DNA of 64,000 nt from Ornithodoros turicata (lineage: Eukaryota > Arthropoda > Arachnida > Ixodida > Argasidae), in NCBI RefSeq assembly GCF_037126465.1, contig NW_026999326.1:1240001-1304000 (forward strand). The letters run 5' to 3'. The first letter of the stretch is position 1; the number at the start of each line of letters is the position of its first letter. Shown here piece after piece: positions 1 to 11,501 of the stretch. The position numbers and the translations under genes are program-made. Under the pieces are notes generated by a model. That model saw only the letters and a program-made list of their open reading frames with translations, was not told where the DNA came from and did not search any database.

Positions 1-1525
1 TTAAGAGTAACTAAGAGGAGGCTATTGAACACCCCCGCCGGGTGTTTAGTTAGTTCTTAACTAACTGCCGCTGTGCAAAGATTTCGTGAGAACCTAGCAT
101 ATCGCCACCATGTGGCGTTTGTCACGTTACAATCGTACCATATCTTGATCTAGCAAGGCCTTCCGGTGATCGGTGCTGTAGAATTCCATACCCCTCCGTT
201 ATGTTACACCATATTGCGGTCTTTAACGTATGATAAAAAAGCATACTGCTATGTAAATTGTTTCCTGGGCTCATTATTCCATTTCACCATATTCCCGTAA
301 GCAATTGTTATAGCAGAGCCCCTGAGGACGAAGATCCCCACTTATCATCATTTAAAAACAAAGTTGTTGGTTCACAACGCTCATTACATTGCAGAAACCG
401 TTCTTATCGCTTATTGTTTGGGGAATACCATTCTTGCAGTCACATGAATTGCTGAAGGGTAATTTTGAAAATTAAAGGCAATCTGAGTAATGACACTGCC
501 AACATGGCACAGTGTATGCACCAGGTAACTCCATTTCAGAAGTCTGAAAACACTCAAAGAAACCATGAAGCGAATTAGGTATTTCCTTTTTGCTAGAGCA
601 AGTAAGAATGGTGGGTAGAAAGACAGTAACAACCCGTTTCCACAAAACACACTCTGATTAAGTAGCAATTTCCAGCCAGAGAGCTAAGGCTTTTCTAGAT
701 TACAAGAAATGGGTACCTGGTTGTACATAACAAGAACAATTCATACACCTGACGTCACTGTCTCCCACACCCTTCTAGCTATCAAACGTTCTTATGCTTC
801 CCCAACGCACTTCTATGAGCAGTGTTCTAGTGTACGTACACATCACTGAAAACAATATGAAATGCTGTACTTCAACAGGTTATATTGACATCCTTCTTCA
901 TGAGACCGTAGATGTGCTCCTTGCTCCCTTCACTCCAATCCGCGCTGTCAGATGCAAGCGCACTTGTCACAAAGCCAGTGAGTATACTCATATTCTGAAC
1001 ATTACAAAATGTGAAATGTGTAGAGCCCACAGTGAGGTAAATCAAGGGAATCAGTCATTAAGGCTCAGAAAAGCTGTTTTCTGCAGGGATCTGATACACG
1101 GCTGAGCCATGAATAGTCCTGTGAAAGCATCAAGATTTCTTTGAAGTTTAGATGTGTCAGCTTTCTATTTGCTTTCCTCCCTTTTTTTAGTACGTCACTA
1201 CTTTCAAAACCTGTGCACATTAGCTTGAGTAACTGTTGTCATGACGGGTAATTTCTTAAGGCTTAGCGGCTAGTACAGAGATGCAAACTTGAGCAAATCT
1301 CTCCACGACAAAGCCCTGTGTAAAATTGACATCCACCACACCGCAAATATTTTAAATAGGTACTAGGACTTCCAACTGTGATTTTTTACTTTTGAGATAT
1401 GTGCTATTCTGTTTTGAAATTGGTCATTTGATTTTTTTTAGTTAGTTAATCAATGGACGTATTCAAGGAGAGGCACAGTAGCTAGCAAATATGTAAAACC
1501 TGCATCCCTGTTTCTTTGACTATAT
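1..1525. other. No recognisable gene
   Basis: AT-rich sequence with only short open frames on both strands and no protein motif, tRNA or repeat structure that I can recognise. It is probably intergenic or old decayed repeat. Confidence 0.5.
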
Positions 1526-2584
1526 ACAGGGTGTTTCCTTTTATCTGTAACATATTTTCATAAAAGGGGAGTTGCCTTAGGACGCTTTTACTTTCGCCAT
1601 TTGTTTACTCGACGAGGCTGCTACTAGGAAGCCATATGTATTCTCAATTAGGGGACTAATTAACAGAGATATTTCAATCAACTTTTTAAATATTGACTTT
1701 AGGGAGCACATTGCAATTGTAATACTAAAGCCTGAGCTTCACATGATGCGCTCGAACCACTGACGAAGCACGAAAGTAAGCGCACGAAGCGCAGCGCGCG
1801 CCACAGACCTGATTATTTGAGCTCCGCCGTCTGTTCGCACCTTAAGCCAACGCCAAAAAAGCGACGATGACGTCGATATCTCCACCCTCCCTTAGCGACA
1901 CATAAAAACGTAATATTTCTCAATCTTTGGTTTCTTTTTTTCTGCTTCAGCGCTTATCGTACCGTGGAAAGGCAATAGCCGTTTTCGGCAAGATGAACTG
2001 ACTAATCCGGCAAGCGGCTGTGAACACATGAAGGAACGAAAGGAAGAAAAAGAAAAACGAAACAAAGATCTGAAACATAGCGCGATAAGGCTTTGCCAAC
2101 ATCGCGTATGACGTTTTTCTGCGACGTCGTCAACGGCGCTGTTTTGGCGATCACTTTCTGCTACCAGAGACGGCTGAGGTGAAGTACTCGTACTTGGGTC
2201 TATAGCACGCGCTGACATTACTTTAGTGCTTCATCAGTGGTTCGAGCGGATCATGTGGTGATCAGGCTTTAATATTGCAATTGCAATTTCCTCCCTAAAG
2301 TCAACAATGAAAAAACTGATTAAAATATCTGTGTTAATTGATAAAAAATTGGCTTCATAGTGCTAGAAGAGAGCGACAACAGCATGCGCACTGATTCTCG
2401 CGCGCACATTCTACCTTTGCTGTTCGCTCCCACAATAAACCTGTAGTTTCGCACTGTCACACTGCGCTCTTACTTCTTCACATAGTAGCAGCCCCGTCGA
2501 GTAATCCAAGGACAACAGTAAAACCGCCCTAAGGCAACTCCCCTTTTTATGAAAATTTGTAGCAGGTAAAAGGAAACACCCTGT
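1526..2584. mobile_element. Foldback MITE with long terminal inverted repeats (copy 1)
   Basis: The left end begins ACAGGGTGTTTCC and the right end is its near-perfect reverse complement. The first ~100 bp of each end match closely. Similarity continues inward: about 1660-1785 is homologous to the reverse complement of about 2225-2345, around a shared segment with ATTGACTTTAGGGAG/GTTGACTTTAGGGAG. The whole thing is therefore a long-armed foldback with a unique core of about 450 bp. No transposase is encoded. A clear target duplication is not visible, so the superfamily is unassigned. A diverged second copy lies at 53180-54427. Confidence 0.8.
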
Positions 2585-2587
2585 TTA

Positions 2588-2760
2588 TTTAACTACGTAG
2601 ACGTAGTGTAACTACTGTTTAGTAGTTTAACTGTAACTACTAAGTACTGCATGAATTGCAGTTTAACTACCAGTGTAACTACATCACAGCCGCACTAGTT
2701 AAAATTACTTTGCAACTACTATGTTGTAGCTGTTTAACTACATTTGTAACTACTCTTGCA
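2588..2760. repeat. Array of degenerate TAACTAC octamers (hAT-like subterminal repeats)
   Basis: About a dozen copies of G/T-TAACTAC and its reverse complement GTAGTTA are packed in 170 bp directly after the MITE. Dense short repeats of this kind are typical of hAT transposon ends, where they bind transposase. No matching second end is obvious nearby, so this is probably one orphan terminus. Confidence 0.5.
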
Positions 2761-2997
2761 TTTTGTGCGCGTTGTTATATCTATGGCCGCTTATGCGTAG
2801 AAATAGACGTGGGTGCGGTGGGATCGATAAGATAGTGAAATCCCACACTCGCAACAATCATAGCACAACACGAGCCCCTCCATAGGCCTGTGGCGCTCGT
2901 TTACCCGGCGATTCGAGCGCCAATCGGGACCCAAGCGGTAGCGGGCGCTGTGACTGGTTCGAACATCCAGGCAACCAGGTTTGTATTGTGGTTAAAT

Positions 2998-3215
2998 ATG
3001 CCACCTTTCAGATTCCCAACGCACGACAAACCACAGCACAAATCGGAAAGACGGTACTGTTGCGTCGTTGGCTACCATAACAGCTTCCAAACGTCAAAGG
3101 TAGTCTTTCAAAAATCAAGTTTAATCGCTTCCCCGGAAAACCTTTGGAGACAGAAAGGCGGAACGCGTGAATTACGTCTGTACGCCGTAAAAAAAGCCGC
3201 GATGTTTCAGCTCTG
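2998..3215 (+). pseudogene. THAP-domain fragment, frameshifted
   Basis: A frame starting at the ATG at 2998 contains ERRYCCVVGYHNSFQ, matching the N-terminal C-x(2-4)-C part of a THAP zinc finger. The second zinc-binding Cys appears replaced by Tyr. After about 3105 the similarity shifts to another frame, with RFPGKP and a basic RRKK segment typical of the THAP core. At least one frameshift and one stop therefore break it. THAP domains bind DNA in P-element-type transposases and derived host proteins. No transposase body follows, so this is an isolated DNA-binding exon or a relic. Confidence 0.55.
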
Positions 3216-3640
3216 CATTCTACCTAGATAATATAGAGTTACACTAAAACAACTTGCGGTACAAAGGAACTTGGATATATCACAAATTTTGCTACAAGTT
3301 ATTACTTGCTAACATAACGCATGCAAATTAGAGGGAAATCTGAAAGGCTTATTTGTTTTCGAAGCAACGTGCTGGGTACAGGGTACAATACTGGCTGATG
3401 AAACATATATAATGCTGGAGAATTATCATTGACAAAATAGCCAACGATCAATGATGTAGTAGAGTACACCAGCAGTATTCAGCTGAGAAAGATCATTGGC
3501 AGATGATGAACGATGCGGTAGAGATGATTGCAGCCTCATCGTCTCTAAAAATACAACATGGAAGATCTACACCCGAGCTCCTGTCTCAAGGAAAGCACAC
3601 TGTCCACATTTCATTGTACATACGTACTCGGGAATAAGTG
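3216..3640. other. No recognisable feature
   Basis: AT-rich spacer between the THAP relic and the LINE-B 3' end. I see no gene or repeat in it. Confidence 0.4.
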
Positions 3641-4905
3641 GTAATGGTGGTGGTGTGACGTTATAAGGAAGCGGAGTGAGGTCTGCCTGTTCGGACAAGG
3701 CGGCAAGTTTCACTCCTTTGTGAAAGGTGAAGGGGAGAAGAGAAAGGGTAAGAAATTAAAGGAAATGAGAAATTAGAAGCATAGAGATAAAGAAACCAGT
3801 AAGAAGGGAGGGAGAGAGAAGGAAAGCCTTCATCACAGTCCCACAGAGGAAGCGAAAGCTAGGAGCGCGTCTCGCGCTTTTCTACGGATGTGGGTGGGAC
3901 CCTGCGGGTACAAAATCTCGTCTAGAGAGGCACAGGGAAGTGATAAGGCACTGAAACTCGAGAACAATGTGTCTCTGGCTGCTTGAGACTCTGCACAGTC
4001 CATGATAATGTGCGCCAGGTCACGAAAACAGAAACAAGTCTCACACCGTGGCGATGACGCGAAGCCCAGTTTGTAACGAAACACGGGTGTCATAACGGAC
4101 TTGCATCGTAGTCTGTGGAGAAGGGTAGATTGCTTCCGGTTGAGATCCTTCACGGGATAATGTTGGGAGAAGTGCCGCACTTCCGGATAAGCAGTGAGAC
4201 ACATTTCTCGGACGTACGCAGAGAGCTGCTTCCTATTATGTCGTGGCTCCAGTCGTGCAGGGACCTCAGGAGGAAGCTTGTGGTGGCTGTTGGCGATCCG
4301 GTCAGCTGTTTCGTTGCCGGACATTCCTGCATGGGGAGGAACCCACTGGAAACACACTGCAATTCTTGAGTTGTTCCCATATCTCCAGTATGGTATGTGC
4401 TATGGGGTCGTCGATGCTGGGGTTAGATATCCGCTGCAGAGAACACTTGGAGTCTGTAGGCACAATGTTACTCTTCTCTGCGACGTTGAGTAAAATTCCA
4501 AGACCTGCTTAATGGCTACGAGCTCGGCTAAGGTGAAAGACACTTGAGTGTTGATGCAAGCGTCCCACGAGTGCTCGAGTGCAGGGCACCAGAACGCTGC
4601 AGTACTACTTCCGGTAACGGGGTTGGTGGACCCATCGGTGTAGATTTCCAGTACATCCTCGTTCTTTTCCAGGATGGCTTCATGTACAGGCGCCTTGGCA
4701 ATGCTTGCGACATGTAATTTATTTCTGAGACCCCGAAGAGAGCAAGGGCACTGCGGTTCCTGTCGAAGAAACAGTGGCACTTCCGCTATGGAGCTCGGCC
4801 TAGGGCCAACAAGCATCTTGTAGGTGTACCTCCCTAGGTTCCTGAAGGAAGATCCGAGGTCGCGGCGTATTCTGCGGATGATCTCCTTCCCAGCGTGTGA
4901 GCGGT
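3640..4905 (-). pseudogene. LINE-B 3' part: RNase H, C-terminal Cys/His region and 3' UTR
   Basis: Read on the minus strand, 4816-4400 carries LEIYTDGST and TLAELVAIKQVLEF, the first catalytic regions of a retroelement RNase HI. 4357-3833 carries WVPPHAGMSGNETAD, the last RNase H motif, then CETCFCFRDLAHIIMDC, a C-x2-C-x7-H-x4-C finger of the type ending RNase H-bearing LINE ORF2 proteins. The two halves are in different frames, so at least one frameshift separates them. A pyrimidine-rich 3' UTR ends near 3640 in an ACC-rich tail. The upstream reverse transcriptase is missing here. A minus-strand RT of similar type stops abruptly at 16417, so I infer that LINE-A inserted between them, with about 150 bp lost or misread. 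Confidence 0.7.
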
Positions 4906-5589
4906 GTAGTCAGTCATACTGACGCAACCAACGTTCAGTAGGAAAAAGACGAACAGGCATTGATCCCGCTTCACCGTAGACAAATTCGCTGGATGATTGC
5001 AGCGGGAGACTCAGAGCGTTTCTTAGGCCCATACCCCGGCGTCGGGAACTTGGCGCCCCCATCGCCCGGCAGCAGCCGCAGTAGCCCCCTCCTGCACTTA
5101 CGGTTGGGTCGCGGCAGGAGGGAGACCCCCACGTATAGCTGTGCGTAGCTGTCCCGTGTCTGGGGAAAGTGGGATCCGGGCGGTTGAGTGGACCCGGAGG
5201 TTCTTTAGGACCCTTCGGGGCCCCTCCGGGAAAGTAACACACCGCTTTGGCCCCTGCTTCCCATAGTCGGGTGGTCCTGGAAGGCCCGGCCAGGATTATT
5301 CAGCTAGTCGCCATCTCGCTTTTCATCACCTTCCCTTTTCTCTCCTTCTCGCTCTCGATTTCTTCCCTTCACCTTCTTTGGCGGCAAGGGTCAACCTTGG
5401 GCAGTTCTTTCTATCCCTAGAAACTGCACTTGGGTATCGTGCGGTGGCAAGTGCTAGCATGCGTAGCATGTTCCCTTGTTGGGGTCTATGGTGGCTGGCA
5501 CACCATCTGCACTGAACGTACAACCATCTTTCATGGATTCTAATCAATTCCCCCCTTAAGACATGATCGGCCACGAAAGAGGGGCCGCA

Positions 5590-6248
5590 ACGAGGTTCAA
5601 GCCATGTATCTCTTTGAGAAAAACAAAGAACCATGGTATCCAAAAATCCCGATAATGAAGTCTGATGATGAAACAAAGTCACTTGATACGGTATCCACCT
5701 TCATCGTCGCTAAATCGCTTGAACACGTGGTTGGAAAAACATACAAGGCCAAAAAGTTGAAAAGTTGAGAGATCCAGATCGAGGTTGAGACCAGTCAGCA
5801 GAGTTCGGGTTTGTTGTCGATGAGGCTGGTTGGTGAGATCCCGATGAGATACACTGAGTCGGTGCAAAGGGGAATGGCACCGCTCAGTGTATCCGCGGGA
5901 ACCCATACTCTAGGGCCTCCACCCCACACTCCCCCAAAAAACAGGAGGATGCGCAAGTTTTGTTCCTCCTCCCTGACCAACGTGTCAACTGGTCAGGAAG
6001 AGGTGGCCACGGCCTCCACCGAGGCCGATGGCACACCTTCAATATGGGATGGGTGCACAAAAAGCCCAACCCAGCCTGCAACGCAAGACATGGATCTCGA
6101 CGATGACGACTGCGCGTCGCAGAAGTCATCGTCGAGCCTTCCGTACACTCCTTCCAGGGGAAGGAACAACGAAGTACAGGAGGCCGAGGCAGGGGAAAGC
6201 GTAAGCATCCCCTACCGAGGGTACAACCCCCATAAATACATGAAATGT
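5590..6248 (+). pseudogene. LINE-A ORF1 (nucleic-acid-binding protein), broken
   Basis: A reading frame from about 5590 includes FIVAKSLEHVVGKTYKAKKL, then (after an in-frame TGA near 5766 and a frame change) IEVETSQQSS and LVGEIPM. This is the pattern of the RRM-like domain in RNase H-LINE ORF1 proteins, which coat retrotransposon RNA. The C-terminal part (5811 onward) is Ser/Asp-rich low complexity. The usual CCHC knuckles are not seen, so an internal deletion is likely. The SINE dimer lies just before the stop: reading on from the second copy of the target duplication (6790-6800) reaches TGA within two codons. ORF1 is therefore broken twice independently. Confidence 0.6.
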
Positions 6249-6789
6249 ACGATGAAAGATGAAAGTCACTGAAAAGGTTAGCCAGCTGTAGGGATCGAAC
6301 CCACATCTTCTGGATTACCAGTCCTGGGCTCTACCAATTGAGCTAAGCTAACACGCCTCTCCAGCGACTTTCGGGGTGCGTCATCTGAAAGGACGACAAA
6401 CCAGCCACTCACTCTCACTCACCCTCCTTTCACTCTTACATTTTTTGCTCACTCATACACACATTCATACGACGGAAATCGACGCAAGCGGCACCTGTTG
6501 AACAAGAGAGAAACTGATGTTCTGAGGCTGGAACAACATAGAAGAGACAGATACAAACAAAGCCTCAAATTGCCTAAGAAATCAACGATGGAAGACGAAA
6601 GTCACTGAAAAGGGTAGCCTGGACCGGTAATCCAGAAGATGTGGGTTCGATCCCTACAGCTGGCTAACCTTTTCAGTGATTTTCATCTTTCATCTTTCAT
6701 CGTTGATTTCTTAGGCAATTTGAGGCTTTGTTTGTATCTGTCCCTTCTATGTTGTTCCAGCCTCAGAACATCAGTTTCTCTCTTGTTCA
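6249..6789. mobile_element. Inverted SINE dimer (tRNA-derived) with 11-bp target duplication
   Basis: A tRNA-like head lies antisense at 6279-6352 and a second, partial one lies sense at about 6605-6675. In tRNA orientation the head has an A box (TAGCTCAATTGG), a B box (GGTTCGATCCC) and a GGT anticodon position, resembling tRNA-Thr. The tail unit containing TTAGGCAATTTGAGG occurs antisense at about 6510-6592 and sense at about 6695-6785. Heads and tails thus form two nested inverted repeats. The insertion is flanked by ACATGAAATGT at 6238-6248 and 6790-6800. A single-unit relative is at 47039-47383. Confidence 0.75.
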
Positions 6790-6838
6790 ACATGAAATGT
6801 CTTTGATCCTTTTGCTTTTATTCACCACCACATTCATC

Positions 6839-9800
6839 ATGGGACAGGTATTCCTCCAGTGGAATTGTCGAGGCCTCTTTTCAAATATAAATGACATTCA
6901 CGACCTTTTTGAAAAATACAACGCAGTCTGTTTTTGCCTACAAGAGACATATCTGAATGAACAAAGCGTAAACGCATTTCGCAGACACAATGTTTTCAGA
7001 AAGGATCATATTAACACCACACGTACATCTGGAGGTGTGACTGTGGTCCTTCCACTATCCACACCTGCAAAACAGATTCCACTGGTTACACATTTGGAAG
7101 CAGTAGCTGCCCAGGTATGCCTGATCAGGGTGCTTACGATATGTTCACTGTACATGCCCCCTGCAGTGGTAATACAACAGAGAGATTTGCAACAGCTCTG
7201 TGACCAACTTCCTCAGCCATACCTAATTCTAAGTGACCTGAATGCCCACAACCCCTTGGGCAGTTCAAAGGTAGATAGCCAGGGGAAAATGGTAGAAAGG
7301 TGGTTCATTTCACGACCAGTTTGTCTACTAAACACAGGATTACATACATATGTAAGCTCCTCAACACAAAGTTTTTCATCCTTCAGACATATCTCTTAGT
7401 AGTCCTTCCATTTATAATCGTATTGACTGGACCGTTGAACAGAACCCTCGTGGGAATGACCACCTCCCCGTGGTCCTGACAATTCGTGGTTCCACAAACA
7501 CGTTTCTTACACGACCACCACGATGGAAACTGTCCAAGGCTGACTGGAACTTGTTCCAAAAGGAAGCCAGTCTTGTGGCATCATCCTTAGCTGGTAGGTC
7601 TGCTGAAGATGAAAACCGTTTTGTCACCGGGATAATCATAAATGCTGCTGAGCGATCTATCCCGCAGACATCTGGCCGTCTCCCCAAGCGTCCCAAACCT
7701 TGGTGGACAGATGAATGCGGGAAAACGCAGAAAGATCAAAATCGAGCGTGGGGTATCTTTCGTAGGTACCCGACTCCAGGGAACCTGATCCAATTTAAGA
7801 GAGCTCGAGCGAAGGCTAAGTGGACAAGGAAAGAAGCTAAACGTGCATTTGGAAGAGCTTCTTGTCATCTTTATACAGCAACACTTCTTCTAAACTTGTT
7901 TGGGACAGAGTTAGAAAAATTAAGGGCGATTACACAGGATTCACAATACCACTCTTACAAGTTAACGGAGTACCTTGCAGAAACTTGAGTGAACAGGCCG
8001 ATGTCCTTGGCGAGCACTTCCAAAACGTCTCCAGTTCGTCACATTACAGTAGAGACTTCATAAAAATTAAGCAAAGTGCTGAAAAAGCAGCAATTCAAAG
8101 CAGTGGAGGTGATAGGTGCCTCTACAACATGCCTTTCACAATGATTGAACTGTGAATGAAAGCTCTGTCAATAACAAAGCAAACATCACCTGGACCAGAT
8201 CGTACAACATATTCCATGCTCCAGCATTTGTCTAAAACTTCCCAAGAAGCACTACTATATTTCTTCAATTTGATTTGGCAAGCAGGGCACCTTCCTTCCA
8301 ATTGGAAGATTGCAACAATCATACCGCTTTTGAAGCCAGGGAAAAAAGCTTCAAACCGAAGAAGCTACAGGCCTGTAGCACTCACGAGTTGCTTAGGAAA
8401 GACATTCGAACGAATGGTGAACAGCCGCCTTGTTTATAACCTAGAACAACACAGCCTGCTTGACAGATACCAGTGTGGATTCTGGGCTGGCTGTTCTACC
8501 ACTGATCATCTTGTTCGTCAGACAAACCACTATTCTCGAAGCCTTCGTTAAAAAACAACTCTGTGTATCAATCTGTTTTGGCGTAGAAAAGGCATATGAC
8601 ACAACTTGGCGATACGGTATATTGCTTGATCTCAAATCGTGCAGAATACGCGGCCGCTCTTCCAGTGCATTTCAGACTTCCTCAGTGGAAGAATGTTTAG
8701 GGTGCGACTCGGTACAACCCTTTCCCGCCCGTTTGTACAAGAGAATGGCGTTCCGCAGGGATGTGTACCGAGTGTCACCCTGTTTCTTCTCAAAATGAAC
8801 TCTGTTGCCAAAGCGATACACGCGACTATCACGTACTCACTCTATGTCGACGATTTACAGATTTCATGTTCATCCTCTAACTTAGCCACATGCGAAAGAC
8901 AGTTGCAACTTGCCATTAACAAACTGAGTAAATGGTCCACTGAGAACGGCTGCAAGTTTTCAGCAGACAAAACTGTGTATGTGCCTTTTTCAAGGCGGAG
9001 AGGGGTGCTTCCAGACCCATCTCTTCATATGAACGGGATATCACAGAGGCCATCAGGCCGGAACACAAACTCTTGGGCCTAATCTTTTATAGAAAACTCA
9101 CGTTTTGTCACATATAAGTAGCCTGAAAATGAAATGTACAAAATCTTTGTCTCTGTTAAAAGTCCTCTCACTCAGATCTTGGGGAGCAAATCAACAGACT
9201 CTTCACCGTATTTTCACCTCTGTTTTCCGATCAAGGCTAGTCTATATGGAAGCCTCATCTACGGATCGGCACGCCCCTCCACATTGAAACGTCTGGACCC
9301 CATTCACCACCAAGGGATACGACTAGTCCTCGGGGCTTCCGGACCTCACGAGTACAAAGCCTATATGTTGAATGTGATGAGATGTCCCTCGAGAGGCGAC
9401 GTACTTATCTTGCTATCCGTTATGCGTTGAGGACGAAAAGTTACCCTCAACATGCGGCGCTTCCCTGTGTCAAAAGTACACGTCTTAGACAGCTGTTTCT
9501 TAACAGACACTCTGCTGCATGTCCCTTGTCCATGCGAACTGCACACCACGTTCAATGTTATGATTTCACTGAATACAATTCCTTGGTATCCGAATCTGGC
9601 AAAGATCTTCCTCCATGGTCAGCACCAACACAGTCCAACTGTTCATTAACAAAGTACAGGAAAACCGATACTTCCTCAGTTGTGCTGCAGCAAGAATTTC
9701 AACACCTCAAGAACAGTTTTGGTGATCATATAGACCTTTACACAGACGGATCAAAAACAAGCACAGGCGTATCGTGCGCAATGGTAACGACAACATCGAC

Positions 9801-10348
9801 AAGGGCACATCGTGTAAATGTGGTGATGTCGATATTCACCGCTGAAGTTTATGCTATTATTTTGGCGCTTAACTTTATCTTGCAGAACTATATCACATCA
9901 TCAATCATCTACACTGACTCTCATAGTGCCTTGCAAGCGACATGTAGCTTCCACAAAACAAAAAACTTCCTTATTCAACGTGCGAGGCACTTAGCGTCAT
10001 TGATCACTATCACAAGGTACAAGCTAACCAATTGCTGGGTGCCCAGCCATGTGGGCATTGCAGGAAATGAATGTGCTGACCAAGATGCAGCTGCCGTCCT
10101 GCAGTCCGATGGTGTTATCCCTTTTGATGTGCCGTTTGAGGATTTAGTTTGCGTGCTAAAATACAAAATGAAGGCGAAGTGGCAGCAATTTTGGGGAACT
10201 CAGGCCAATAATAAACTCCGTCTCATCAAAGGTAAAATTGGGAGGTATACTTATCCTCTTGAAAACCGGCTTAAAGAGAGAACACGCTGCCGGCTAAGGA
10301 TAGGACACACACATATTACACATGGGTTCCTACTTGAGGGAGAGGAGC
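6839..10348 (+). pseudogene. LINE-A ORF2 main part: endonuclease, reverse transcriptase, RNase H
   Basis: The start ATG at 6839 opens a frame with VFLQWNCRGL, CLQETYLNE and LSDLNAHNPLG, landmarks of an apurinic endonuclease domain that nicks target DNA. RT motifs follow in several frames: TSPGPDRTTY, LLKPGKKASNRRSYRPVAL (8150-8410), NGVPQGCVPS and YSLYVDDLQIS (8750-8860). RNase H begins with HIDLYTDGSK near 9730, with TAEVYAI, YTDSHSALQA and WVPSHVGIAGNECAD to about 10080. Frame changes near 7400, 7990, 8530, 8640 and 9080 and a TGA near 8154 show decay. The frame is cut at 10348 by the LTR element and resumes at 16029. It belongs to the RNase H-bearing LINE group; clade placement needs a tree. 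Confidence 0.8.
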
Positions 10349-10752
10349 TGTCAGAATTGACGTGTGTTAAATCACTGAAGCGGCCAAAAGACATGAAAAT
10401 ACGGGATGTCACTGTACGACAGCAGACAGAAAGAGAGCCGTCTAGACGATAGATTATCCCTTGAGGCATCCCATCCCCAAAAAGGACTATAGCCTTGGCA
10501 AAGGACACCTGCTGCAGACGACCAGCGGGAACAAAGGGTTCCGGGCAGACGACTGTGAGCACCCACCCTTTATAAGGAGGACCCAAGGTCGGCAGCGGGC
10601 AGCTTGAGTTCGGACGTCGTCAGGAAGACACCGGCCCAACGCTCACTTGTATATTCTCTTGTGTATTTGTCTGTCACTGTATATAAAAGTTGTTTTGTTA
10701 GTTGCCGACTGCTGCATTCCACCTCACCCGGAACACCTGGGGAAACTTCACT
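10349..10752 (+). repeat. 5' LTR
   Basis: Begins TGTCAGAATTGA and ends TTCACT. It contains two TATA-like stretches, TTTATAAGG near 10569 and TATATAAAAG near 10680, which are plausible promoter elements. It differs from the 3' LTR at about four positions, all in the first 160 bp. Confidence 0.9.
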
Positions 10753-10764
10753 GGCGCAGTCGAC
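10751..10764 (+). other. Primer-binding site, tRNA-Ser-like
   Basis: TGGCGCAGTCG at the LTR edge is complementary to a tRNA 3' end CGACTGCG-CCA, as found in arthropod tRNA-Ser. This is the expected position for minus-strand priming. Confidence 0.7.
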
Positions 10765-11147
10765 AGGATGCAGCAACCACCATCATCGGCAACGCAAGCG
10801 CTTGGACAACGGAGGCCGGCAGTACAACAGTGAGAGAAGAGGGCCAGCAAAGCCATATCCACGTGAGAAGCTTTTGAATTGGCAGTTACATCGAAGTGGC
10901 ACCTAAGCGGGAGACTTCGACGAGAAGATTTCTGTGAGATGGCACCTACGAGGGAGGTCTTACGAGAGCTACGGCCAGGGAAGGGAAGCGGCACCTGCGT
11001 GGGAGGCTTCGAGGAGCATAGCTGAGTTGGAGCGGCACCTAAGTGGGAGGCTCCAAGGACTACGGTCAGAACAGCGCAGAAGGAACAGCCATCACGGAAG
11101 ACAACAAAAGCAGGTAGGACTTTGTCCTGTTTTCTCCGAGGTTCACC

Positions 11148-11501
11148 ATGTCGGTAACAACCAGATCAATGGATAAAAGGGATTCCCCAGGCTTAACTCC
11201 GGAGGAAGTTGTGATTGACGAAAATGAGGCAAAGGGCATTCGGACAGACGCAGATGTCCGACTGAAAGAAAAAGAAATGGAGCTGCAGGCATTACAGCTG
11301 CAGATTGAGTTGGAAAGGTTAAAACTTGCGCGAGTGCAGGCGAGTAGCGGGAGTGACGTGCGCGCTGGCGGGACGCGGAGCAAGATTGGGGAATACGCGA
11401 AAGAATTGAGAGCAGCATTAGCCCCCATACGCTGGATACGCTTTTCGCATCGCTTGAAATTCCGGAATCTGTGCAGGGCACAATTATCTTGCCTTTTCTA
11501 A
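11148..11501 (+). CDS. Gag N-terminal portion, out of frame with the rest
   Basis: A 117-codon frame starts MSVTTRSMDKRDSPG and continues with a Glu/Lys/Leu-rich heptad-like segment (about residues 38-65), likely coiled coil. Downstream of a run of five C at 11422-11426 the gag-like reading (TLFASLEIPESVQG) moves to the frame of the long pol ORF, a -1 change relative to this frame. The last ~35 residues of this ORF are thus probably non-native. Either a one-base indel inactivated gag or the C-run is a slippage site. The protein would form the RNA-packaging particle. Confidence 0.65.
   Translation: MSVTTRSMDKRDSPGLTPEEVVIDENEAKGIRTDADVRLKEKEMELQALQLQIELERLKLARVQASSGSDVRAGGTRSKIGEYAKELRAALAPIRWIRFSHRLKFRNLCRAQLSCLF

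Noticed and set aside
1758..1776. CTGACGA followed closely by CGAAAG, hammerhead-like
   Set aside because: Only five bases separate the two core boxes, so no stem II can form.
4910..5242. 110-codon minus-strand frame
   Set aside because: It overlaps the GC-rich 5' UTR of LINE-A on the opposite strand and has no recognisable motif.
6279..6675. tRNA-Thr-like sequences on both strands
   Set aside because: They have pol III boxes, but they sit in repeated SINE units with tails and target duplications, and the acceptor stems are not intact. They are SINE heads, not tRNA genes. The same applies to 47065-47141 and 53709-53782.
10251..10586. Minus-strand frame shared by both LTRs (also 15593-15862)
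   Set aside because: It lies in LTR sequence and has no domain. The second copy exists only because LTRs are duplicated.
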